In this document: positions 23,941 through 33,233 of the stretch, one piece after another
How the letters are laid out: every line of letters starts with the position of its first letter
Position numbering within the stretch: position 1 is the first letter of the stretch
Source of the DNA: Planctomycetota bacterium
GTDB lineage: Bacteria > Planctomycetota > UBA1135 > GCA-002686595
Assembly: GCA_002686265.1 (NCBI GenBank)
Contig: NZBA01000135.1
Coordinates: forward strand, 62,001 to 126,000
Length of the DNA stretch: 64,000 nt
Direction: 5' to 3'
Translations under genes and position numbers: made by a program
Notes under the pieces: generated by a model
Databases searched by the model: none
The model's input: the letters and a program-made list of their open reading frames with translations, nothing else
What the model was told of the DNA's origin: nothing

Positions 23941-25608
23941 TCAGAGGATCTGAGGTTCCTTGAAGTGTCCGAACTCCTCGCGCAGGACCGCGGAGATCTC
24001 GCCCAGGGGGCAGTACGCGTGGGCCGCCTGCACGAAGCGCTCGAGCAGGTTGTCCGTGCCGCGGCAGGCCTCGCGCACGGCGTCGAGCGCACGCCCTACG
24101 GCTGCATCGTCGCGACGCGCGCGCAGGGCCGCCAGGCCATCGGTCTGCTCCTCGCCGACGCGCGGGTCGATGCGGTGGACCTCGATCGGCGGGCCGTCGG
24201 GCTCCTCCTCGGTGTAGCAGTTGATGCCGACGACGCGCTTCTCCCCCGCCTCCACGGCCCGCTGATAGGCGTAGGCCGAGCGGTGGATCTCGCGCTGGAA
24301 GTAGCCCGCCTCGATGCACGGCACGACGCCTCCGCGGCTCTCGATCTCGGCGAAGGTGGCCTCCGCCTCGGCCTCCAGCCGCGCCGTCTGGGCCTCGACG
24401 AAGTAGGAACCCGCCAGCGGATCGGCCACGTGCGGCACCTCGGTCTCCTCGGCGATGATCTGCTGGGTCCTGAGCGCGATCTTGACCGACTTCTCCGTGG
24501 GCAGGGCGAGAGTCTCGTCCATGGAGTTGGTGTGCAGCGACTGCGTGCCGCCGAGCACCGCCGCCAGAGCCTCGAAAGCCGTGCGCACGATGTTGTTCTC
24601 GGGCTGCTGCGCGGTCAGCGAGACGCCAGCGGTCTGGGTGTGGAAGCGGCACATCCACGAGCGCGGATCCGAAGCACCGAACTCGTAGCGCATCTTGCGC
24701 GCCCAGATGCGCCGGGCGGCGCGGAACTTGGCGATCTCCTCGAAGAAGTCGAGATGGCTGTCGAAGAAAAACGACAGGCGCGGGGCGAAGGCGTCCACGT
24801 CCAGGCCGGCCGCCACGCCGCGGCGCACGTACTCCATCCCGTTCGCCAGGGTGAAGGCCAGCTCCTGGGCGGCGGTCGAGCCCGCCTCGCGGATGTGGTA
24901 GCCGCTGATCGAGATCGTGTTCCACTGCGGCGCGTGCGCCGAACACCACGCCATCATGTCCGTGATCATCCGCAGGGCCGGCTCGGGCGCCACCAACCAA
25001 GCGTGCTGGGCCTGGTACTCCTTGAGGATGTCGTTCTGGAGGGTCCCGCGGATCGCCGAGGGATCGACGCCCTGCTTCTGGGCCGCCGCGATGTAGAAGG
25101 CCAGCAGGATCGACGCCGGACCGTTGATGGTCATCGAGGTCGAGACCTCGCCCATGGGGATGCCGTCCATGAGCGTCTCCATGTCCGCCAGGCTGGCGAT
25201 CGCCACGCCGACCTGGCCGACCTCGCCCGCGGCGATGGCGTCGTCGGAGTCGTAGCCCATCAGGGTCGGGAAGTCGAAGGCCACCGAAAGGCCCGTCTGC
25301 CCGTGGTCCAGGAGGAACTTGAAGCGCTCGTTGGTCTGGCGCGCGGTGCCGAAACCGGCGAACTGGCGCATGGTCCACAGCCGCCCGCGGTACATGCTGG
25401 CGTGGACGCCGCGGGTGAAGGGGAACTGCCCGGGCCAGCCGAGGTCGCGCTCGCTGTCGAGCTCGACGTCGGCGGGGCCGTAGACCGCCTGCAGCTCGTC
25501 GCCCGAGAGAGTCGTGAAGCTCGCCTCGCGCAAGCGCGCGGCGGCCATCGCCTCGCCCCACAGGGCTCGGGTGTCGACGGGCGTGACGGCGTCGGTGTTG
25601 GCGCTCAT
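23941..25608 (-). CDS. Large subunit of B12-dependent acyl-CoA mutase, predicted isobutyryl-CoA mutase (IcmA-like)
   Basis: 555 residues, the TIM-barrel subunit without the B12 domain. Two specificity positions are readable. The Tyr of methylmalonyl-CoA mutase in IRQYAGF (human Y110) is Phe83 here (MRQFAGFG). The carboxylate-binding Arg in ILKEFMVR (human R228) is Gln201 here (ILKEYQAQ). Phe/Gln is the pair known for isobutyryl-CoA mutase; methylmalonyl-CoA has a free carboxylate that needs the Arg. The predicted reaction is isobutyryl-CoA to n-butyryl-CoA. Other conserved parts are [12 protein letters not shown] and [15 protein letters not shown]. The gene overlaps meaB-like by 4 nt and lies 15 nt after it in a beta-oxidation operon that suits butyryl-CoA as product. 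Confidence 0.85.
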   Translation of the reverse strand: MSANTDAVTPVDTRALWGEAMAAARLREASFTTLSGDELQAVYGPADVELDSERDLGWPGQFPFTRGVHASMYRGRLWTMRQFAGFGTARQTNERFKFLLDHGQTGLSVAFDFPTLMGYDSDDAIAAGEVGQVGVAIASLADMETLMDGIPMGEVSTSMTINGPASILLAFYIAAAQKQGVDPSAIRGTLQNDILKEYQAQHAWLVAPEPALRMITDMMAWCSAHAPQWNTISISGYHIREAGSTAAQELAFTLANGMEYVRRGVAAGLDVDAFAPRLSFFFDSHLDFFEEIAKFRAARRIWARKMRYEFGASDPRSWMCRFHTQTAGVSLTAQQPENNIVRTAFEALAAVLGGTQSLHTNSMDETLALPTEKSVKIALRTQQIIAEETEVPHVADPLAGSYFVEAQTARLEAEAEATFAEIESRGGVVPCIEAGYFQREIHRSAYAYQRAVEAGEKRVVGINCYTEEEPDGPPIEVHRIDPRVGEEQTDGLAALRARRDDAAVGRALDAVREACRGTDNLLERFVQAAHAYCPLGEISAVLREEFGHFKEPQIL

Positions 25609-26579
25609 GATCCGCTGACCTCCTCCGGCTCGACCGAACCGGCCGACACCGCCGAGAGGAGCTCGGCGGCTACATCGTAGGGTGTCTCGCCGGCCGCCAA
25701 GAGAGCCCTTGCGCGCTCATCTAGGCCGCCGCTGCGCCAGAGCCTGCCGTCGAGGCCCTCGGCGACGGCCCCGCGCACCTGAGCCAGGCGCAAGCGCGCG
25801 CGGCGGGCCTCCAAGTGACCGTCTACGGCCAGCCAGGCGCGGTGGCGCTCGACGGCCTCCCACACGCCGGTGACGCCCTCGCCCCGGCCCGCGGCGCAGG
25901 CGACCACCGGCGGCTCCCAGGCCCCCTCGGCACGCCGCCGGAGGGAGACGGCGTCCTCGAGGTCGGTCAACAGCCGCTCGGCTCCCGCCACGTCCGCCTT
26001 GTTCACGACCAGCACGTCGGCGACCTCGAGCAGGCCGGCCTTCATGGCCTGGATCCCGTCGCCGGCGCCGGGACACAGCACGACCACGACCGTGTCGACG
26101 GCCTCCATTACGTCGAACTCCGCCTGGCCGACGCCGACGGTCTCGACCAGAAGCTCCTCGAAGCCGAAGGCGTCCATCACGTCGCAGGCATCGATCGCCG
26201 CGCGCGCCAGGCCGCCGTGGCTCCCGCGCGAGGCCATCGAGCGGATGAACACGCCGGAATCGGAAGTGCGCTCCTCCATGCGGATGCGATCCCCCAGCAG
26301 GGCGCCGCCGCTGAACGGGCTGGAGGGATCGACCGCCAGGATGCCGACCGTGCGCCCCGCCGCGCGCGAGAGGCCGGTGAACTCGTTGGTGAGCGTGCTC
26401 TTGCCCGCGCCGGGGGGACCGGTGATCCCGGTGCGTCGGCCGCGGCCGACGCGCTCGAAGAGCGCGCCGAGAGCCCCGCCGAAGCGCGGGTCGCCGTTCT
26501 CCGCCCACGAGATGAGCCGCGCGACAGCCGCGCGCTCACCCGCCTTCAAACGCTCGACGATGTCGGCGGCGGAGCTCAA
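25605..26579 (-). CDS. meaB: MeaB/ArgK-type GTPase chaperone of the B12 mutase
   Basis: 324 residues. The Walker A motif GPPGAGKS (about 54-61) follows a family-typical N-terminus. Other G-motifs are [27 protein letters not shown] (G3 region) and VVNKADV (G4). MeaB-type G proteins load and protect adenosylcobalamin on acyl-CoA mutases. The start overlaps the upstream acyl-CoA dehydrogenase stop and the end overlaps the mutase start (4 nt each), so production is coupled to the mutase. Together the three genes reproduce, as separate chains, the parts found fused in IcmF. Confidence 0.93.
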   Translation of the reverse strand: MSSAADIVERLKAGERAAVARLISWAENGDPRFGGALGALFERVGRGRRTGITGPPGAGKSTLTNEFTGLSRAAGRTVGILAVDPSSPFSGGALLGDRIRMEERTSDSGVFIRSMASRGSHGGLARAAIDACDVMDAFGFEELLVETVGVGQAEFDVMEAVDTVVVVLCPGAGDGIQAMKAGLLEVADVLVVNKADVAGAERLLTDLEDAVSLRRRAEGAWEPPVVACAAGRGEGVTGVWEAVERHRAWLAVDGHLEARRARLRLAQVRGAVAEGLDGRLWRSGGLDERARALLAAGETPYDVAAELLSAVSAGSVEPEEVSGS

Positions 26580-27721
26580 GCGGTGAGGAGGCTACGGGAG
26601 ATGACGATGCGCTGGATGTCGGTCGCGCCCTCGTAGATCTCGGTGATGCGCGCGTCGCGGAAGAGGCGCTCGACCTCGAAGTCGTCGGTGTAGCCCGCTC
26701 CGCCATGGATTTGCAGACACTCGTCCGCGCAGAAATTGGCCGTCGTCGAGGCGGCGAGCTTGGCCTGGGCCGCCTCGAGCGAGCAGCGCCCGCCGGAGTC
26801 GCGCACGACCGCCGCCCGGTGGGTCAGGAGGCGAGCGGCGTCCAGGCGCGTCGCCATGTCGGCGATCTTCCACTGCACCGCCTGGAAGTCCCCGATCGGG
26901 CGGCCGAACTGCTCGCGGTCGCGCGCGTAGGTGACCGAGGCGTCCAGGCAGGCGCGGCCGATGCCGACGGCCTGGGAGGCGATGCCGATGCGCCCGCCGT
27001 CGAGGGTGTCCATGGCGATCATGAAGCCGCGGTCACGCTCGCCGAGCAGGTGGTCGGCGGGGATGCGCGCGCCCTCCAGGACGACCTCGGTGGTCGAGGA
27101 GCCGCGGATACCGGTCTTGCGCTCGGACTTGCCGATCTCGACGCCCGGCGTGTCCATCGGAACCAGGAAGGCCGAGATGCCCTTGGCGCGCGACGCCTCG
27201 GAGTCGGTGCGCGCGTAGACGATGGCCAGGCCCGCGATCCCGCCGTTGGTGACCCAGATCTTGGTCCCGTCCAGCACCCCCTCCTCGCCCTCGAGCCGGG
27301 CGGTGGTGGCCAGCGATGCCGCATCGGAGCCCGCGTTCGGCTCGGTCAGACAGTAGCAGCCGATCGTCTCCCCGGTCGCCAGGCGCGGCAGCCAGGTGCG
27401 TTTCTGCTCCTCGCTGCCGAAGCGGCGCAGGGGAGCGCCCAGCAGGCTGTTGTGCACGGAAACGGTCACGCCCGTGGAGGCGCAGGCGTGGTTGAGCTCC
27501 TCGAGCACCACCGCCAGGGCGAGGTTGCCCAACCCGGCGCCGCCGTGCTCCTCGGGGACCGTCAGGCCCCACAGGCCCAGCTCGCCGAGCTGGGTGAAGA
27601 CCTCGGGGTCGATGTAGCCCTGGCGGTCGTGCTTCGCCGCGCGCGGGGCGAGCTCGGCAACGGCAAACTCGCGCGCCATGTCGCGCACCATCGTCAGCTC
27701 TTCGGACAGCTCGAAATCCAT
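26576..27721 (-). CDS. Acyl-CoA dehydrogenase (short-chain/butyryl type)
   Basis: 381 residues, the classic short-chain length. MDFELSEELTMVRDMAREFA opens the protein. FAD motifs are [10 protein letters not shown] and WVTNGGIAG, then KTGIRGSSTTEVVLE. The C-terminal CLQIHGGAGYTDDFEVERLFRDARI and IYEGATDIQRIVI place the catalytic Glu at 364, the position used by butyryl- and short-chain acyl-CoA dehydrogenases. It likely converts butyryl-CoA to crotonyl-CoA, which fits directly after an isobutyryl-CoA mutase. It is 15 nt from the dehydrogenase gene upstream and overlaps meaB by 4 nt. Confidence 0.92.
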   Translation of the reverse strand: MDFELSEELTMVRDMAREFAVAELAPRAAKHDRQGYIDPEVFTQLGELGLWGLTVPEEHGGAGLGNLALAVVLEELNHACASTGVTVSVHNSLLGAPLRRFGSEEQKRTWLPRLATGETIGCYCLTEPNAGSDAASLATTARLEGEEGVLDGTKIWVTNGGIAGLAIVYARTDSEASRAKGISAFLVPMDTPGVEIGKSERKTGIRGSSTTEVVLEGARIPADHLLGERDRGFMIAMDTLDGGRIGIASQAVGIGRACLDASVTYARDREQFGRPIGDFQAVQWKIADMATRLDAARLLTHRAAVVRDSGGRCSLEAAQAKLAASTTANFCADECLQIHGGAGYTDDFEVERLFRDARITEIYEGATDIQRIVISRSLLTA

Positions 27722-27736
27722 GTCAGCTCGTCTCGG

Positions 27737-28597
27737 TCAATCGTAGTCGTAGAAGCCCTTGCCCGCCTTGCGGCCCAAGCGGCCCGCGGCGACCATGCGC
27801 CGCAGGAGGGGACAGGGCCGGTACTTGTCGTCTCCCAGCCCGCGGTGGAGGACCTCGAGGATATCGAGGCACACATCGAGGCCGATCAGATCCGCCAGGG
27901 CCAGCGGGCCCATCGGGTGGGCCATGCCGAGCTTCATCCCCGTGTCGATGCCCTCGCGCTCGGCGACGCCCTCGAAGAGGCAGAAGATCGCCTCGTTGAT
28001 CATCGGCATCAGCACGCGGTTGGAGACGAAGCCGGGGTAGTCGTTCGCCTCCACCGGCGTCTTGCCGATCGCCTCGGAACAGGCCGTCACGAGCGCGGTC
28101 GTCTCGTCAGACGTCTCCTGGCCGCGGATGATCTCGACCAGCTCCATGATCGGAACCGGGTTCATGAAGTGCATCCCGATCACGCGCTCGGCGCGCGCGG
28201 TCGCGGCGCCGATCTCGGTGATCGAGATCGACGAGGTGTTCGTGGCGAGGATCGCACCCGCCTTGGCGCGCGCATCGAGCTCCTCGAAGACGGCTCGCTT
28301 GATCTCCGCGCGCTCGACGACGGCCTCGATCACCAGATCCTGGTCGCCGAGGGCGGCGAGCTCGCCGGCGGTCGAGATGCGCGCGCGGGCGGCGTCGGCC
28401 TCCGAGGCGGTCATGCGCTCCTTCTTGACCATGCGCGCCAGGCTCCTCTCGACCGCCGCCGTGCCGCGCTCGAGGGCCAGGGCGTCGAGATCCAGGAGCA
28501 GCACATCGACACCGTGCTGAGCGAAGACCTGTGCGATACCGTTGCCCATCGTCCCCGCGCCGACGACCGCGACGCTCTCGAAGGGCGCCGAGCCCAT
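27737..28597 (-). CDS. 3-hydroxybutyryl-CoA dehydrogenase
   Basis: 286 residues from the ATG at 28597, sharing one base with the stop of the thiolase gene (TGATG). The Rossmann motif is VAVVGAGTMGNGIAQVFAQHG. Catalytic-region sequences are ATNTSSISITEIG and IGMHFMNPVPIMELVEIIRG (His). The C-terminal domain contains YPGFVSNRVLMPMINEA and AHPMGPLALADLIGLD. It oxidises 3-hydroxybutyryl-CoA to acetoacetyl-CoA with NAD. Its length (~282 in clostridial Hbd) indicates the short-chain enzyme rather than FadB. Confidence 0.94.
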   Translation of the reverse strand: MGSAPFESVAVVGAGTMGNGIAQVFAQHGVDVLLLDLDALALERGTAAVERSLARMVKKERMTASEADAARARISTAGELAALGDQDLVIEAVVERAEIKRAVFEELDARAKAGAILATNTSSISITEIGAATARAERVIGMHFMNPVPIMELVEIIRGQETSDETTALVTACSEAIGKTPVEANDYPGFVSNRVLMPMINEAIFCLFEGVAEREGIDTGMKLGMAHPMGPLALADLIGLDVCLDILEVLHRGLGDDKYRPCPLLRRMVAAGRLGRKAGKGFYDYD

Positions 28598-29781
28598 CAG
28601 ACCGCCCTCTCGACCGCCAGGGAGACGGCGTTCCCGCCGCCCAGGCACAGGGAGGCCATGCCCGTCGCCGCGTCGCGCTGCTCCATGGCGTGGAGCAGGG
28701 TGACGAGGATGCGCGTCCCCGAGGCGCCGATGGGATGGCCGAGGGCCACGGCGCCTCCGTTGACGTTGATCCGCTCGGGGTCGAGCTCGAGCCGCCGCGT
28801 GAGCGCGATCGCCGCGACGGAAAAGGCCTCGTTGATCTCGTGCAAGTCGAAGGCCTCCGGCGCGAGACCGGCCTTCTCGGCGCACTTGGGGATCGAGCGC
28901 TCCGGTGCCATCATCCCCCCCTCCGGCGCGCAGCCGCCGGTGGCGTAGGCGGTGATGCGGGCCAAGGGATCGAGACCCAGCTCGGCGGCGCGCTCGGCGC
29001 TGGCGACGACCACCGCCGCCGCGCCGTCGTTGATCGCCGAGGCGTTGGCGGCGGTGACCGTGCCGTCGGGCTTGAAGGCCGGCCGCATGCCGGCGATGTT
29101 CTCGACGGTCATCCCCGCGCGCAGGGTCTCGTCGGTCCGAAACGAGATTCCATCCGCCTTGCGCTGGGGCACCTCGACGGCGAACTTCTCCGCGTCCAGC
29201 CGCCCGGCCGCGGTGGCCTCGGCGGCCTTGCGGTGGCTCTCCACGGCGAAGGCGTCCTGAGCCTCGCGGCCGATCTCGTACTTCTCCGCTACCAGCTCGC
29301 CGGTAAGGCCCATGTGGAAGTCGTTGTAGACGTCCCACAGCCCGTCGTGGACCATCGAGTCGAGCAACCGGCCGTTGCCCAGGCGCATGCCATCGCGCGC
29401 CTCGGGCATCAGGTACGGCGCGTTCGTCATGCTCTCCATCCCGCCCGCGACCACCAGGTCCGCGTCGCCGGCGCGGATCGCCTGGGCGGCCAATGCCACG
29501 GCCTTGAGGCCGGAGCCGCAGACCTTGTTGATCGTCAGGCTGCCGACCTCGTCGGGAATGCCCGCGCCACGCGCCGCCTGGCGCGCGGGGTTCTGGCCCA
29601 AACCGGCGGAGAGGACGTTGCCGAGGATGACCTCCTCGACGGCCTCGGGGTCGACGCCCGCGCGGCGCAGGGCCTCAGCCACGGCCAGGGAACCGAGCTC
29701 GGGCGCGCGAAACCCGGCCAGGGAGCCCTGGAAGCGGGCGATCGGGGTGCGACAGGCGCTGAGGATGACAGCTTCTTTCAC
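28597..29781 (-). CDS. Acetyl-CoA acetyltransferase (thiolase), first gene of the mutase operon
   Basis: 394 residues. Active-site C88 ([10 protein letters not shown]), [25 protein letters not shown] and C379 ([10 protein letters not shown]) are all present. It is closest in look to acetoacetyl-CoA thiolases of the ThlA/AtoB kind and would end the butyryl-CoA route with two acetyl-CoA. It is the promoter-proximal gene of the minus-strand operon; a candidate promoter lies ~90 nt upstream. Confidence 0.93.
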   Translation of the reverse strand: MKEAVILSACRTPIARFQGSLAGFRAPELGSLAVAEALRRAGVDPEAVEEVILGNVLSAGLGQNPARQAARGAGIPDEVGSLTINKVCGSGLKAVALAAQAIRAGDADLVVAGGMESMTNAPYLMPEARDGMRLGNGRLLDSMVHDGLWDVYNDFHMGLTGELVAEKYEIGREAQDAFAVESHRKAAEATAAGRLDAEKFAVEVPQRKADGISFRTDETLRAGMTVENIAGMRPAFKPDGTVTAANASAINDGAAAVVVASAERAAELGLDPLARITAYATGGCAPEGGMMAPERSIPKCAEKAGLAPEAFDLHEINEAFSVAAIALTRRLELDPERINVNGGAVALGHPIGASGTRILVTLLHAMEQRDAATGMASLCLGGGNAVSLAVERAV

Positions 29782-29867
29782 GGGACGCCTCCAGAGTGTC
29801 TGAGAGGGGGGGTCGACGACCCTCCGAGGAGGCCTTGGAGGGGTCTGTCGAGAAAGGACCGAGGAGG

Positions 29868-29895
29868 ACTATAGTGCTCCGCGGGAGGTACGCAA
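29868..29895 (-). promoter_or_regulatory. Candidate sigma-70-type promoter for the mutase operon
   Basis: Reading the minus strand, TTGCGT (29895-29890) and TATAGT (29873-29868) are separated by 16 bp. TATAGT matches the -10 consensus at five of six positions. It stands ~90 nt upstream of the thiolase start, in the only AT-richer patch of the gap. Planctomycete promoters are poorly defined, so this is tentative. Confidence 0.45.
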
Positions 29896-29929
29896 AGACC
29901 CGCCGATCCCGGCCCGGGGGAAGCGGGCC

Positions 29930-31195
29930 TCAGGGCGTGAGGAGCCCGCTCGCCTCGATCCAGGCGGCGATGCGCCGCGCACAGAGCTCGTGGCCGAGCT
30001 CGGAGAGGTGCACGGCGTCGAGCTGCAGAGCCTCCGCCTCGACAAAGCGCGCGGCCGCCTCCTCGGCGAGGGCCGGCAGGAGGTCCAGGCAGGGCACGCC
30101 GCGGCGCTCGGCGAAGCGGCTCATGATCCACTGCGGGGCGGACAGGCGCGCGGGATCCGCGAACTGGGGCGAGATCGGAAACAGCACCAGGCCCAACGCG
30201 ACGCCGCGCGCGGCGCACCACTCGACGATGGCCTGCACGCTGGCCTGAGTGTCGCGCCAGGCCGCCTGCACGTCGTCGCGATTGGGCTCGAGCATCAGGT
30301 GGTACATCCCCAGCTCCTCGCGCTCTCGGGCGCCCCCGGCTACGTCGGGGCCGAGCCTCAGCCGCGCCCACCCGCGTCGGGCGAAGTGGAACAGGGCGCT
30401 CTCCTGGAGCCAGACCGGCGCGCGACCGCCGCGGCTCTTGGCGAGCTGCGCCCCCTCTCCGCCGCCGCCGAAGCGGCGCAGGGAGAGCTTCTCGGTCACG
30501 TCGTTGAGGACGAAGCACAGGAGCACGAGGTCCGGCTCGTAGGTCGCTCCCGCGCCTTCGAGGAACAGGCGCTCCTGCCAGGGCGAGTAGCCGCCCACGG
30601 CGCCGTTGATGCACTCGACCGGACGCGCGGGAGTGGACAGGGCGCCCTCCACGAGGGCGGGGAAGATGAGCTCGTCCTCGGCGATCAGGAAGCCGAAGGT
30701 CACCGAGTCACCCAGGAACAGGACGCGCCGCGTCCCCGGCGGCTTGGCGGGCGGGCGCTCGACGCCGCGCAGGCCGCGGGCGTTGATGCGCGCGGGGACG
30801 CCGCCCCAGTAGTCCTCGGCCCCCGGGCGCAGGCGCCAGCCGAGGTCGGAGTCGCGCAGGAAGAGCGTCGTGGGGCTCTCGACGTGGGGCGCGAGGCACA
30901 GCTCGAGGGCGAGAAGGGGTGCGAGGGCGCTGACCGCGACCGACACGACGCGCCGAACGCTCGGACGGCAGGGTAGGCGGCGGGCGAGAAAAAACACGCC
31001 CAGGGCCAGGACCCAGAGCCCGCCGGCCGCACGCCAGGCCGCCTCTTGCGCCTCGGGCGGCAGGGGGGCGCGCTCGGAGAGGACCGCGACGGCCCAGGGG
31101 CCCGAAAACGCGCCCAGTAGGGCCAGGAGCGCCGCTAGGACGGTCAGGAAGGACCGCGCTCCCTCGGCATCCGCCCTGCGGCTGGTCTCGCTCAT
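29930..31195 (-). CDS. Membrane-anchored SGNH/GDSL hydrolase
   Basis: 421 residues. Residues ~15-110 contain about three hydrophobic helices (FLTVLAALLALLGAF, GLWVLALGVFFLA, VAVSALAPLLALELC), followed by a periplasmic hydrolase domain. Block I is VLFLGDSVTFGF (catalytic Ser); the C-terminal DAVHLSELGHELCARR provides the Asp-x-x-His pair. LLCFVLNDVTEKL carries a block-III-like Asn-Asp. Proteins of this build de-acetylate or transfer acyl groups on surface polysaccharides; the substrate here is unknown. The gene is 148 bp from the mutase operon start and on the same strand, transcribed downstream of nothing else visible. Confidence 0.8.
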   Translation of the reverse strand: MSETSRRADAEGARSFLTVLAALLALLGAFSGPWAVAVLSERAPLPPEAQEAAWRAAGGLWVLALGVFFLARRLPCRPSVRRVVSVAVSALAPLLALELCLAPHVESPTTLFLRDSDLGWRLRPGAEDYWGGVPARINARGLRGVERPPAKPPGTRRVLFLGDSVTFGFLIAEDELIFPALVEGALSTPARPVECINGAVGGYSPWQERLFLEGAGATYEPDLVLLCFVLNDVTEKLSLRRFGGGGEGAQLAKSRGGRAPVWLQESALFHFARRGWARLRLGPDVAGGAREREELGMYHLMLEPNRDDVQAAWRDTQASVQAIVEWCAARGVALGLVLFPISPQFADPARLSAPQWIMSRFAERRGVPCLDLLPALAEEAAARFVEAEALQLDAVHLSELGHELCARRIAAWIEASGLLTP

Positions 31196-31251
31196 GTCGA
31201 GGTCACTCCCGCTGGCGGGTGACCCCGGCAGTCTAGCCCCTTTTCCCGCTG

Positions 31252-31280
31252 TTGAAATGGCCTTCGCAAACCCGTAGTCC
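31252..31280 (+). promoter_or_regulatory. Weak candidate promoter upstream of the ECF sigma gene
   Basis: TTGAAA (31252-31257) and TAGTCC (31275-31280) are 17 bp apart, about 40 nt before the sigma-factor start. The -35 is good and the -10 poor. An autoregulated ECF-type promoter is an alternative that I cannot distinguish. Confidence 0.3.
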
Positions 31281-31321
31281 AGGTTCAGAGGCGGGCGAAT
31301 CGGCCCCGCCCTTGGGTGAAG

Positions 31322-31942
31322 ATGGGCGGCTTGGACGAGCAGCTATTGGTACGCGGCCTGCGCGAGCGGCGCGAGGAGGTGGTGGGCGCCTTCCTCGAGC
31401 GCTATCGCTCGCTCTTGTTTCATTGCATCGGCCACTTCGAAGCCGACCCGACCGCCCGCGACGACCTCTATCAGGAACTGGTGCTCTACGCCCTCGAGCG
31501 CCTCGACACCGGGCGCTTCGACCCCGAGAAGGGGTCGTTGGGGACTTGGCTCTACCGCGTCGCTTGGTGTCGCTGCGTCGACCTCAAGCGCCGCGAGTCC
31601 GGGCGTCCGATCTCGACCCAGGCGCCCAACGAGGAGAGCGTCCCCGACGGCCCCGACCCGCGCCCCGACCCCACCGAGCTGGCCGGGGAGGCGGAGATAG
31701 GCGAGCTGGTGCATCGCGCGATGGGGCTGCTCGACACCGAGGATCGCCGCTTGCTCGAGCTTCGCCACATGCAGGGCGAGCCTCTGGCGGCCATCTCCGA
31801 GCACCTCGGCCTGTCGTCCGAACAGTGCAAGTACCGCCTCAAGCGGGCCTCGACCGCCCTGCGGCGCGTGATCCTCAACGACCTCTCCCTCGACCGACTG
31901 GCCGGCGAGGCGGGCTTCCTGCAAGAAACGCTGAAGAGCTGA
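31322..31942 (+). CDS. ECF-type RNA polymerase sigma factor
   Basis: 206 residues from the ATG at 31322 (a GTG two codons upstream is an alternative). Region 2 is LYQELVLYALERLDTGRFDP with GTWLYRVAWCRCVDLKRR. Region 4 is LLDTEDRRLLELRHMQGEPL with LAAISEHLGLSSEQCKYRL, an HTH. Region 3 is absent, so this is group 4 (ECF). It is followed after 10 nt by a gene for a ZAS-type zinc-finger membrane protein (probable anti-sigma) and then by a TPR-CHAT protein, all on one strand. The triad suggests an envelope-stress or signal-triggered regulon. Confidence 0.85.
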   Translation: MGGLDEQLLVRGLRERREEVVGAFLERYRSLLFHCIGHFEADPTARDDLYQELVLYALERLDTGRFDPEKGSLGTWLYRVAWCRCVDLKRRESGRPISTQAPNEESVPDGPDPRPDPTELAGEAEIGELVHRAMGLLDTEDRRLLELRHMQGEPLAAISEHLGLSSEQCKYRLKRASTALRRVILNDLSLDRLAGEAGFLQETLKS

Positions 31943-31952
31943 CCCTGGAGCC

Positions 31953-33227
31953 ATGGGAGCATCGGAAAACCCTCAGAAGATGCGCACCGACCGCACAGGA
32001 AAGGCCGTGATCGACCTCGCCACGGCCGGTGAAGGGGAGGTCGCGGCCGCGCTCGCGCGCTGGGACCAGCTCGAGCGCCGCTCCCTGGAGGCCCTCGCGA
32101 CCCACCCGGTCCACGGCCCGCGCCTGCGCGTGCTGCAGCTGGCCGAGGCCTGGCTGGACGAGCAGTCTCCCGGCGGCCGCTCGGCGGCCGTGCGCGACTG
32201 TCCGAGCGCCGCCGAGCTGTACGACCACGGCCGCGGGATCGGCCATGCGCCCCTGGTCGCCGAGCGGCGAGCTGAAGTCGATCGCCACCTCCTGCGCTGC
32301 GCCGACTGCCGCAGCCTCCGCTCGACGACCGCCACCCGTCCTCCCCCGCCCCTCCACGGCGCGCGGCCGGCCGCGCCCTCCGGCCCCCCGAGCGACTGGC
32401 GGCGCGAGCTCGACGAGGCGGGCTGCAAGCACGGCCGCGAGGTCGACCGCGCCTTCCTGAGCGGTCTCCGGCGGCGCCTCGAGGGCGACCGCTCCCGAGC
32501 CGAGACGCCACCCGAGACCACCGTGCCGCCCGCGCCGCCCGCGCCGCCCGCGCGGCCGACGCCCTTGCATCCGAGCTTGCTCCGCGCCCGCCGCCGGCGC
32601 CGCACCCCCGAGCGCCTGCTGCCCCTCGCCGCCGCCGCCTCGCTCCTGGCCGCGGCCTTCTTCCTGCCGCACTTCAGCGACGCCGGTCACCTCTCGGCCC
32701 TCCCCGAGGCCCCGCTCCTGCGCGGTGCGACGAACACCCAGCTCGCATTCCCACGCCGGCGCGTCCTGCACGTCTCCGCTCCCAACGCTTGGCACGGCCT
32801 GCCCCTGGGGGCCGAGCCGCTCTTCGAGTGCGCGCCGCAGCCCGGCGCCGAGGGCTATGACATCGAGGTCTTCGAGAGCGGCGGCACGGCCTTCGACGCC
32901 GGGCGCCGCGTCGCGCATCTCGCTGACTCCCAGCCACACCTCGCGGGGATCCACTCCCTCGCGCCGGGGGCCTACACCTGGCAAGCCTGGGCCGTCGTCG
33001 ACGGAATGCGCTGCGAGCTAGGTGAGCGTGACTTCCAGGTCGTGCCCGACCGCCTCCTGGAAGCCGAGCTGGAAGCCCTCGCCGGGCTGGGCGAGCCCGC
33101 ACGCTCGGTGCGCGCCGTTCGCCTGCTGCACGAGGCGGGGTTCCTCGCCGACGCGCGCACCTTTGCCCGCCGCCTGCCGCAGGGAGCCGAGCGCGACGCC
33201 TACCTCGGCCGCACGCCCGAGCGCTAG
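31953..33227 (+). CDS. Putative transmembrane anti-sigma factor with ZAS zinc motif
   Basis: 424 residues. C83 (DCPSAAELYDHGRG) with H112-x3-C116-x2-C119 (RHLLRCADC) is the zf-HC2/ZAS anti-sigma motif. Residues ~185-205 are a Pro-rich linker (VPPAPPAPPARP). One transmembrane segment spans ~221-240 (RLLPLAAAASLLAAAFFLPH), preceded by an Arg cluster, giving cytoplasmic zinc finger and external C-terminus. Residues ~260-370 look like a fibronectin-like beta domain (PLFECAPQPGAEGYDIEVFE, GAYTWQAWAVVDG). This build suits an anti-sigma that senses an envelope signal and releases the sigma factor encoded 10 nt upstream. The CHAT gene follows 6 nt later. Confidence 0.75.
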   Translation: MGASENPQKMRTDRTGKAVIDLATAGEGEVAAALARWDQLERRSLEALATHPVHGPRLRVLQLAEAWLDEQSPGGRSAAVRDCPSAAELYDHGRGIGHAPLVAERRAEVDRHLLRCADCRSLRSTTATRPPPPLHGARPAAPSGPPSDWRRELDEAGCKHGREVDRAFLSGLRRRLEGDRSRAETPPETTVPPAPPAPPARPTPLHPSLLRARRRRRTPERLLPLAAAASLLAAAFFLPHFSDAGHLSALPEAPLLRGATNTQLAFPRRRVLHVSAPNAWHGLPLGAEPLFECAPQPGAEGYDIEVFESGGTAFDAGRRVAHLADSQPHLAGIHSLAPGAYTWQAWAVVDGMRCELGERDFQVVPDRLLEAELEALAGLGEPARSVRAVRLLHEAGFLADARTFARRLPQGAERDAYLGRTPER

Positions 33228-33233
33228 CGGCTC

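Noticed and set aside
23500-25608. Annotation as methylmalonyl-CoA mutase
   Set aside because: The substrate-carboxylate Arg and the active-site Tyr are replaced by Gln201 and Phe83, as in isobutyryl-CoA mutase.
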